DNA of 64,000 nucleotides, taken from positions 11,286,391 to 11,350,390 of the forward strand of contig CM067319.1 in NCBI GenBank assembly GCA_034231615.1, read 5' to 3'. This DNA is from Meghimatium bilineatum (Eukaryota > Mollusca > Gastropoda > Stylommatophora > Philomycidae). The position numbers were made by a program, and so were the translations under genes. Each line of letters starts with the position of its first letter. Positions within the stretch are counted from its first letter, which is position 1. Shown piece after piece: positions 48,201 through 60,200 of this stretch. The notes under the pieces are model-generated. The model saw only the letters and a program-made list of their open reading frames with translations, made no database searches and was not told where the DNA came from.

Positions 48201-51200
48201 ACAGGGTTGTAGAGCTTGTACATCAGTGCTTTGTCCAATAATCATAATTTTCTTCTCGTGTTGTGGTATGGTGGGCAGTTTGTATAATGATGACTATATT
48301 TATGTAAAATTGTGTGATGTTCATTTAAACTTATATACAAATTATAAATTGTATTATAAATTATATATTTTTTGGGAAGTTGTGTGTCTAAATCAAATAA
48401 TTATTATCTTTCAGGCTGAACTTGTTCATTCGTTGATACATGCTTATGGCCTTTTACGATATATCGAGTAAGTCTTTTTTACAGATTCATTATTTGTCTG
48501 CCCGTGTGTTGCCGTGACCCAAAAGGGAAAAGAATAACGGCACTGTTACCTGCCAGGCATGTCATAAGAGGTGACTAAGGAGGTTTGGGAGATGAAGTTG
48601 GCTATCCCATCCCATAGAGGATCAAAGTGACCCATAGGCCATGCTGAATTGAATGAGTCCGGCTGAGTGGCTCAGATATTGAGGTTGAGCTGTAAGAAAT
48701 GATACATTCCATTCTCTGGATTATATCCTGGTAATCAGCAGAAGTTTGAGAATGAACAAAGAAGTTATTTATTATTAAAACTCAGGTCAGCCCGAGAGAT
48801 GTTCATTATCATCTTGGGCTGGGCTTTAAGCCACTTTCAGCCCAGCCGCAAAAGTTCTTTTTTATCAGTCCATTGTTCTATTATATCGGGATATATTTAT
48901 ATTTATTCTTGCTAAAAATTTATCTCATAATTTTACTTGTAATACATTCTACTTTCGATCATAACATGTTTACGTTTCATCTTTTTTTTTCTTTAGCAAT
49001 TTTATATTTTATTATAGTCTGAGAGTATATGTTTAGTTCCTATATATTTAGCTCCTTTATATTTAATTATTGTATATGTAGCTACTTTATATTTAATTAT
49101 TGTATATGTAGCTACTTTATGTTTAATTATTGTATATGTAGCTACTTTATGTTTAGTTCCTATATATTTAGCTCCTTCATATTTCATTCCTTTATGTTTA
49201 ACTCCTCTATATTTAGTTACTTTTACTTTATGTTTAGTTACTTTATATTTATTTGCTTAATGTTTGAACATTTATTACCAGAGTGGTTAGCCCAAGATTA
49301 GCTACGAATGCTGAAATTGTAGGATTTCATTGCCAGGAATACATAACTTTTCTCCAGAGTGTTAGTACATCTAGTGATTCTGAGGACAGCTCCGTTCTAT
49401 CTAGCGAAGAGTCAGAAAATTATGGACTTTGTATGTGGTTTGTATACATCTTTTGTGTGTCTTTTTGTTTTTCTGTCTTGTGTGTAGTGCATTGAATATG
49501 CTAATATCCAGGTGAATAAACAGTATAGAAATGTGTAATTGAGTTTTAGGTACTTTGCAGGAAGTAATACTCATAAAACATAAAGTGTCCAACAAGGTTT
49601 CTGTAGATGATGTTGTGGGGATTTCCCTGTTCACATTGTGATTTTATTAGTTGTCACTGTGTCATGAATAAATGAGTAGTGTTTTTTTTAAATATGTAAA
49701 TTAGTTATATAATTTTGTCGACTCCGTAACAAGAGCACAAGAACAAATGAAAGGTTAGGATTAACATTACCGTTAGGGTTTCATCAGAAACAAGACATGC
49801 ACCATCAGCAGTCCCCTATCATGGCTAAATAATAACTAGGATTCATTGCAAAGGAAAATGGCATACAACTAAACCTAGTCACATTTTATCAATCAAGTGA
49901 CCTTACATTTTATACAGAAACTCGGATAAGTTTTTATTCTTTTATTATTAATTCCTACAAAGTACTTAGTTTTATTACAATCTCAGTTTTATTACAATCT
50001 CAGTTTTATTACAATCTCTAACATACATATTTGTACACATCCATTATTATCAATGTAACATTGCAAGCCATGAAAGGTTATTGCTGCACAACGTGGTGAG
50101 GGCCGCATTGAGCAAGGTGAGACATGTAAAAAAAACTGTGGTCATCCACTGCATAAAACTTCATTTCCAGTTGTCTTGATTCATCTTGCCACTGGTTTCA
50201 AATGAGGTTCGACAAGAGAGTATGGTTGACGCTTTGCACAACTCCTCCTCACTGAAATGAAAATCCCCAATGAAAGTCATATTCACATACACGTGTATTC
50301 ACATACAATCAAAAAAGACGCATCATCATCATGTGTAAAGAGAAGTGTAGCAGCTCAACAGTGCAGGAGAGTATTGAGAAAGTTACGGGTAGACCAAAAA
50401 CCATCATGGGTGTGGTCATCCCATCATGGGTGTGGTCATCCCATCATGGGTGTGGTCATCCCAATTCCGAACTGTTCAAGGACATTTGCATTATTTGAAT
50501 TTCCAAAGACATTAATGTTGCTTATTAGCCACCTACAAACTCATAGTCAAATACATAACTAAGTGAATTTTAAAATTCAATGTAACAAATGCTCATCATC
50601 ATCATGTTTTGGATGAAGAACATATTGGTCTATCTCTTGGTCTTCTTCTTTGTACTATATCCATCCATTCATAAATCCGTAACCTGCCAGGGTAATAGGG
50701 ATACTACATTGGATGTGTCAACATACAGAGTCAAACAATCTATTTCTATCTATAGCGATGGTTACATCGAGTGTGGAAAAAATCATGATTGAAGCAGTCT
50801 TTGATCTTCAACCTTCACCTGTATTTTGATAGATTATACAAATCACTAGTTATTGTGTATTCTTTTATGTTGATATGAGATGGACACTCACTTCAGATAC
50901 AGAAGAAGGATTCAGATATGAGATGGACACTCACTTCAGATATAGAAGAAGGATTCAGATATGAGATGGACACTCACTTCAGATACAGAAGAAGGATTCA
51001 GATATGAGATGGATACTCACTTCAGATACAGAAGAAGGATTCAGATATGAGATGGACACTCACTTCAGATACAGAAGAAGGATTCAGACATTTCAAATCA
51101 AGTGCTATAGTTGTGTATTACAAATTTATTTTAAAAACATAAAATTATTTGCGAGAGATAAAATAACCGAGATTACAGGTTGAAAGAAAACAGTGGTGAA

Positions 51201-54200
51201 ATGGTGTAAGCTTGCATACTTAGGTCATCTAACGAAATACCATTCACTTTCATGAATTATCTTACATGCAACAATTGAGAGTGAAAGGAGAAGAGGTTGA
51301 AGAAAAAGAAAATGGATTGATAACATCAAGGAATATTGATGTTGAAATGTTATGGTGAAATTTATTTCACTCATCCCTATGCTGAGGATAGAGCAGTTTG
51401 GCTGGCTTTTTCTACGAGTGGCTCAAATGTGGCACCCCTATGACCCTAATGTGTTGCGGGTTTTATTATTATTATTATGTGTGACCACATCAGACTAAAA
51501 CTATGAGAAAAATGTGGTCCTTCCTTATTCAGCATATGACTGTCCCATACAACAAGGGATCTATGAATCATGCTGTTTGATCAGTGGTGCTACCATTGTT
51601 GCTGCTGAAAAACTTCTGGACAACTCTGCAGACATAGCAATCAATTGGTATGGAGGATGGCATCATGCTAAAAGGTATAATGTTGTCAATATTTTATGCG
51701 TTGTAACAAAATAGTTATAATTACAGTATTAATTTGAAGCTTTAAAAGCAAAAACATTTAGATAATCTGTTTTATGTTGCTAAGTAAAAACATTTGGATA
51801 GAGTAATCCATTTTATGTTGCTAGTGGGAAATTTGACTAAAGATCAGGACAATAGAATGTCTTCAGTAAGAGGAGAAAGTGTCACCTTTTAAAGTGACAT
51901 GTTTTTCATATATATGGCTTCAGTACGAGGAGGGGTTTCTCCTTTTAAAGTGACATGTTTTTCATATATATTGCTTCAGTACGAGGAGGGGTTTCTCCTT
52001 TTAAAGTGACATGTTTTTCATATATATGGCTTCAGTACGAGGAGGGGTTTCTCCTTTTAAAGTGACATGTTTTTCATATATATGGCTTCAGTACGAGGAG
52101 GGGTTTCTCCTTTTAAAGTGACATGTTTTTCATATATATGGCTTCAGTACGAGGAGGGGTTTCTCCTTTTAAAGTGACATGTTTTTCATATATATGGCTT
52201 CAGTACGAGGAGGGGTTTCTCCTTTAAAAAAAAATTATTTCCTCATTTTCATGAGATTTTTGGTGATCTTTACTTGGACAATGATTAAATGAGAGTTCTA
52301 CCAGCCTATTCACTAAATTCCTAATAATTCACTGAAGTCATGTTTGACACCACAACACAACACCACAAAGTCGGTTAAGAGGGTGAACCAACCCTAGTTC
52401 AACTCTAATGTAGAGTGTTTCCTAACCGAAACCAGGCTCTCAGATGAGGTGGGTTAAGTATCCGTGGGCACATGGGACAAAGGACCATCTGATTACATGG
52501 GACCAGTTTCTCATCAGCGGAACATCTCATACAAGATAGACATATTCAACCAGAGGCCAAATCTTGCTTACTGTTTGTCACCCAGGGCCATGTGTATTGA
52601 CCTGTAAAGTCCTAGGGCATAGAGTGTATGATAAACTGTCATGGTTAGAAGCAAACTACACACGCATTGTCTGATAACAGACAGATTGATAGGTTTCACA
52701 TGCTAGGGTAAAATCAAATATCCCACCAAATGCATTTCTCATACTGCCTCAAATAAACACTGCACTAATTGACAAGTCAGTAACCAAGGCAACAAACCAA
52801 AAAACACTCAAGTCCATTACACTAGAGACTATCGACTTCTACCCCAAGGACTGGATCCAAGCATGCACACATGAGTCAGCCTTCAAAGCCACCATCAATG
52901 CAGGATATAGCTTTCCCTTAGTCCTCCATGACAAAACATCAGTAGCATTATCTTCTCCTTGTGGAGAGTTCAGCAGCAACTATGATACAGAAGTGAAAAT
53001 AATATCAGAAACACTCATACATCACCACCAAATACACAAATGATGCAACATGACCTTGAAAACTGGAATCCAACAGAAGAGAAAACCATAAGAACATTCT
53101 TCAAGCTACAAACATTCTTACATCCTATGGCATCAATACTACACTGCAGTGGATACCAGGCCACACAGGTATAAGTGGGAATGAAGGTGCTGATAAACTG
53201 GCAAAAAAAGGGATCAAGTATGCCCCAACCAGAAATTTCCATCAACCTTAGAACAGCTCAACACATTATCCACAACAACCGTAAACAACAATGGATGGGC
53301 CACTGGTTTTAAAGGAATGGTTCTATTTGTAGATATGCCTCAACTAGATCCACACGACAGCATAAATAGACTACACAGCAATATTTAGGCTGGGAGCAAC
53401 ACATGTACAACTTAACAAACAACTACAAAGAATTACAGCCGACCATACAACATGCTGCAACAGAGAAGAGGAGGAAACAGTAAAGCATCGACTTATTGAA
53501 TGTCCTGAACTACAAGACCTACGAAAACAACTGTTACCATCAAACTCCTTCATCACTAACACCCTTTATACAGGCACAATACAGCTGAAGAGGACATGCA
53601 CCAACCACCACCTGATACAGCGAATAAAGTGTGAAAGCTCTCAAAAGGAGGGGATCAGATAAGTAAGTAAGTACGCTGCTACTGGTGGAAACCACACATA
53701 ACTTGTGTTGGTTATTTGAGAGTGGAAGCACAAGAAGTCATGCCAGTCAGATGTTTCATAACTTGTGTTGGTTATTTGAGAGTGGAAGCACAAAAAGTCA
53801 TGCCAGTCAGATGTTTCATTATCTACTTCTATGATTTCCTGCTAGTCACAGTACACAATTTTCACGAGGATAATTTGGTGTAGAGGGATACCAATGTAAC
53901 CAGTGATGTCCTAAATTATGAAATTATGATAGTTATTTGCACAATCACATTATGCAATTATGATAGTTGTCTATACAATCATACATAAGATTACCACCAC
54001 TGAAATGAAATGTGTGAGACGTATGATTGGAGTTAGCTTGAGAGACAAAATCAGGAATGAAGCACTAAGGAAACAATTAGGGATCAAGCCAACAATAGAA
54101 TACATACAGAAACAACAAGTTAAATGGTACAGCCACATAACCAGACAGAAAGAGCAAAGTATTATCCAAAAAACACTTAACAAACAATAGGAAAACAGGA

Positions 54201-57200
54201 GACCTATTGGACGCCCTCGTAAAAGGTGGATAGATAGTGTATTAGAGACAGTCGGAAATATAACAGCAGAGGAGGCAAATAGAAGGGCAAAAGACTGTAC
54301 ACTCACTCTCCCCTCAACACCGAAAGGTACATGAGGACAGAAAGAAGATACAATCGAATTATGAAATTATGATAGTTGTCTACACAATGAAATTATGATA
54401 GTTGTTTACACAGTCAAAGGAATGTTAGTTGTAAATATAATTGGAATCCTTCTTTGAGCTATTTACATTTCTTCTTCCTCGTTCATTCTCAAACTCCCGC
54501 ATGATCTCTCTTGAAGCAAGATCACGGTCCTACTAGATCTCCAGCAGGATTTAGTCCAGAGAATTAAAATGCACTGTTTGCCGTTTTATTTGCGGCAATG
54601 GGCAGACACTCCCATCTTCGGCAGAGTTTATATTAAATTTTATTTTCGCCGATGTGTTAACAAATCATGACACTGTTACCTGCTACGAAGGTCATAAAGA
54701 GGCGAGGGTTGGAAGATGGAGTTGGCCGTATCATTCTATAGAGGGTCATGACCATAGGCCATACTGATGCCAGATGTGTCAGACAGAAAGGCGCAAATAT
54801 CGCAGCTAAGATATAAACCACGGCACAAAACATTCCATTTTCTGGACTAAATTCTGCTAAATCTGGATAAGTTTGAGAGTGCAGAGTAGGAAAATCATTG
54901 TTATACTTTTATCATTTCAGAGACAGTGCATCAGGTTTTTGTTACATCAATGATATTGTACTGGGAATTCTCAAACTGCGGGAAAAGTTTGATAGGATAC
55001 TTTATGTGGATATAGACTTGCACCATGGAGATGGTATGAATATTCTTATGTAATTAATGTAACTTTTCTCCTTGGTAGAAATTTGTTGCCATTTTATCAA
55101 ATCTGATAGTACCATCACTATTAGTCTATCTCTCTATTGTCTTTTCTCCAGTTTTTTTTGGTGTCGCAGGAGTATGTCATATTTTTGTTCGGGCTATCAC
55201 ATGTTTGGTCACTTGATATACAGTAATATTGTAACTTCTCAGGATGTTAGTGTATGAATTTTAAATATCTTGGGAGTATTTTTACAGATGACAGGAGAAT
55301 GGACAGAGAGATTGAGATCAAGAATTCAAAAAGTCAACTGCTTAAGTTATGTACTTGCACAAATCTTGAAAGGCACATTTATCCCAATGAAAATCAAAAG
55401 GAAAATGATAGATTCAATTTTCATACCAATTGTTTGTTATGAATGTCAGACATGGACACTAAAGAACAAGAGAGAAAACTTACCATGTAGGATCATTAAA
55501 TATAATGTTGGCTAATCAGAAAGTGGCAACACAAATTTGATCCAGCCTACACCAACAGCTTACACCAACAGCTACTCTATCATAAACTCAATAATCTGCA
55601 CTCCTCGTTGACCTAGTTCACATGCATTAGCATTATCAGACTGTCTCTATAACCCCTCTGTCATGGAAGCTGATGATGTCGAGTTGATCAAGGTTAATTT
55701 GCTGCTTGTCATTCCTCATGATAAATTCTGAATATTGAAGATATGGGCAGCAATACCCCCAGAAAGCTGCTATATAAGTTATACAAGTAAATTTAAGTAG
55801 GAAGCCAGAGGACAATTTTTAAAAATTCTTGAGACTAACGGGAATTGAACCAGTCTGTTCAACGGCACCAAATCGCCTAGCAACTATTGCACATGCATTT
55901 TTCCATGCTTGACTAACCGCATCTCCATAAAAAGATGCGATTTCATCAAGCCATTCAAACCGTGCACACAAAGTCACCAGAACGGACCGATCGAGACAAG
56001 GACTATTACAACAACAAACATCCCATACAGGTATTGAAATACCTCAGTAACAACAAACATATAACATAATATCCGTATTAGTTATACAAGGGCCGATAAG
56101 TCTTCTTGTAAATATGGATAACATATATAGACAATACAATTTTGCTTCGAATAATTGTTTATACAAGTAAATTTAAGTAGGAAGCCAGAAAACAATTTTT
56201 TAAAATTCTTGCAATAGTTGCTAGGTGATTTGGTGCCGTTGAACGGACTGGTTCAATTCCCGTTAGTCTCAAGAATTTATATAAGTTATGAAAGGTTTGT
56301 TGAACATATTTTCTCCCACAACTGTGTTTGTTTGGCACTATACCCAGGAATTGTTTGCTTTTTGTCACTATTACCAGGAATTGTTTGTTTGTTTGTCACT
56401 AATATTAATAAAATTAATATTGACAAAGTGTAAGCTTTCTAGAAATATGAGAAAGGTAGAAGGGAAAATTGAAAGATCTATATGCTGTGGCCCTTGTTTG
56501 CCTTGTATCGCCAGTGGTGGAAGAGTTCTCTGGAGATGGCCTTCTTGCTGTTTGTAAGCTTGTTCCAGTGACTTCTTTGATTTCTGTGATCCACCTTTTA
56601 CATGGTCTGCCTCTGGCTTTATAGCCTTAATGTCTATGTGTCATAGCCATTTGTGGCATGCTATCTGTTGGTAGTCTGGAAGCGTGTGAAAACCACTTGA
56701 TCTATTGTCTTTTGATGTGTTCCAATGCTGGTATTGTTTTGGTTATCTGTCTGATGTTATTGTTTCTTACTCTATCTCTTAATAACACTCTGAGTATTCT
56801 TCGTAGATATGTCAATTCTGCTGTCAGTATTTTCCTTTGTCTTGTGCTGTCATTGTCCAATTGAAAGATATCTTCAGATATTTTGGTGTGAAAACATATT
56901 GCATTTGTTTTCTCTTTGTAAAATGCAAATGATAAATTGTTTTGTGTGGTCCTCTTGGATTAGTGTTTGGAAATGAATAAGCTTCATGTCATTTTGTGGG
57001 TGAGGGTGGGGTTGTTGAGGTGAAAATGACATGTTGAAAATTAAATGTTTAAAAAGTTCTGCCATAAGAAGTGGTAGTAAAAATTTATCAGCTCACACAT
57101 ATGCAATTTTGTCTTAGAGGGAACATTGCTGACAGGTATAAAATTGTATTTTAATTTACTGTTGTGTTTTAATACAGGTGTGGAAGAAGCCTTCTGTATG

Positions 57201-60200
57201 ACCCCAAAAGTGATGACTGTATCATTTCACAAATATTTATCTGGATTCTTTCCTGGTAGGTGCTGTGTTTTTACAAATCTGTACCTTTTTCATGTTCTGA
57301 ATGTTCTTCAGAATAATTTTTATTTTACATTTAGTTGCTGTGTTCAACATTCAGAAGGCCTCACTATTGGCCTATTTGACTAACTATTATACATTATTAA
57401 ACTCTCAGTAGATATCATGCCAATATAGTTAGAATTTTCTCTTTTGGAAACCCCACAACATTTCATCTATACAATTGCTGGTACAGTGCCGGTAGACAAG
57501 ATTGCAATCTAAATTTTTATAAAATCAAAATATAGACCACTGTATAACCTAACCGTCCACTTACCGATGGATAACTAACTGTAACCCTACCCCTTTCGCA
57601 GTCATTTCCCACCCACATAACATTTCAAAATAGATATCTCCATACACTGATGGGTAATTATAGACAAGGGAAATAATCGTTTAAAAAAAACATGTCATCT
57701 ATTTAGTTTTGCTTTTGCAAAAAATGTAGTTACATGAAACGGTATTGAAACTAATTACATTTTCCTCTGTGGTGCAACATTCAGAGAACTGAGCATTACA
57801 TATCTCGCTGGTGGAATCAAATGAGCTCCAATCCTGAACACTGTCCTCGCTGCCAATGTCTACATGATGCCCCAGCAATGAACAGGTGGCACATGGGTGT
57901 GGTGAAAAACAACTCTGCGGATGTGACAATTTCCTAGAAGAGTCCAGAATCAGGCAGACGTTAGCCATGCATAATTGGAGAGAGAAACCCCTCCTTGTAT
58001 GGTGGGAAAGCATAATTGGCTGTTCCACCTATACCTTGTGATGATGGTTCAGGGATAGGCTGCTAATGATACTTAGGAATACTTGGCAGGAGAGCTCAAG
58101 TCCATAGCTCCAACTCTGTATGTTGTAGAAAAGTATAAAAACAACAAAACCCATATATACCCCATTTGAGTGTCCTAGTGGACATCTTCTCAAGCATTGT
58201 ACAAAGCTGAGAGTAAAAGTCTTCTGGGTATGAAATAAAGCTCTAGAGAAACCATCCCATTGACCATAGGAAGTAAGAGCTAATTGCTAATAATTGCTGT
58301 CGATCAATACAGTAACAACATTGAGGGAAAGAAACCAACAGAGATCCAAGTATGTGTATGAATATATTATGGTACCTATGATATGCCTAGTCTTAGAACA
58401 TGTAACATCCAGTTGTACCAAGCCCAAATTAAACACATAATTTTTGACTCAACTTTGACTTTCTATTAAATTATTAGTCAACCCTATGCTCTATTCTCCT
58501 TAGTCACCTCTTACAATGGGCCTGGAAGCTCACAGTGTTACTGATCTTTTAAGGAAACAGGATATCCTGTACTGAATAAAACTGGTCTAGTCAGAAAAAT
58601 TAACTGCAAAAATAGTAATACTCATGTACGAAATAGGTCATCTGTGACAGTAAAAGTGACTGTGTTTCGACATAAGTCGTCCACACCATTGAAAGTGCTT
58701 ATATGGAAATCATTCAGTGAATTTCTCTGACCCATATACAGGAGCTCATGGATGTATGTTTATTTTTATTTACTTAAAGACTAGGAAAGGACGATTTATT
58801 TAGGACAGTAGCTGGGTGGGAAAAGACGAGTTATGAGGGTTCCATTCCACACCACCATTGTATTCTTGCTCATCTGCAGTTCTTGTGCACACCAATCGAC
58901 AAAAGTCATCTAAAAAGCCCAGCCATAGCAGAACCGGCATATCGTCACGACTGGGATTTTTGTGAAATGTAGGCATGTGCCGACCTTCAACTCTATCCGC
59001 TGTTGGTGCTGCCTAAAATTGTACTTCCAGCAAATTCCCCCCCCCCCCCCCCCCCCAGTGTAATAAAATAAAGTCAAAGGCATCTGCCAAAATGGCAGAC
59101 TAGAATGAATGTGTTCTCTTTACGGTGTTCAATTAGCGGTTGTTCCTTCCCGAGAGTAAAGGCAACCAATGGGAATATTTTTCTTAGAAATTTCCTATTG
59201 ATTGCTAAAAACTTTTATTTTTCCGGTTGCAACATATGGCTGTGAAACATGAACCCTAAGTAAAACAGTGGCAAAGAAGATCAACGCCTTTGAGATGAAA
59301 TGCTACAGAAGGATACTTAGAATATCATAGAAGGAAAAAAAGAGAAACTCAGATATTTTAAACACATTGAAGATCCCAGAGTGTCGGTTACTAAACACAA
59401 TAACAAAAATAAAACTATGCCTGTTTGGACATATAAAGAGACACAACTGTTTAGAAAGACAAATAATGGAGGGAAGAGCACATGGACAGAGGAGGAAAGG
59501 CAGGCCAAGAAGATGATGGACTGACGACAGTAAAGATAACATATGTTGTTGGAAAAAATTTCCCAAGACAGAGAAGGGTTCAGGGAGTTCCATTGGAAAG
59601 ACAACGTTCTGGAAAGAATATGTCACATAACACACATAGGATGACCCAGCACATATATCTTTGCATCCAGGAGTACTCCTCGCAACTGTAACATGCGTAC
59701 TGCATCTCTATCGGTCGAAGACAAGCTCAACAAATTTATGATAGACCCTTTGTATCTAGGACTAAGCAGGCAGTCTGTGGCATCAAAAAATTTTGAATCA
59801 GTGCAGATTTGATCAAAAGTGTTAATGTAGACCAGTTATCTGGGAATGTATCATAATATTTTTATATTACTCATCTCCTAGTTAAAATTGTGTGGATTAA
59901 AAAAAACTAATTCTAAAAATTACAAATTGTGACATCATATTTGTAGTTACACATTTTATGTTGTTGATAGAAAAGTTTCTCCATATAGTAATTGTCAACT
60001 AAAACTCAATTGTTAGTTTGCCCATATTATCTCCTTGTATTGTTCACAGGGTCAGGGTCAGTGGATGACGTAGGAATTGGAAAAGGAATGTTTTATTCTA
60101 TTAATGTTCCATTGCTTGATGGTGTCAAGGATGCAGAGTTCTTTGCTTTGTTTTCTAGGTCAGCTGGTTGTATTTATTTCTAAATTGTTCAATAAGAACA

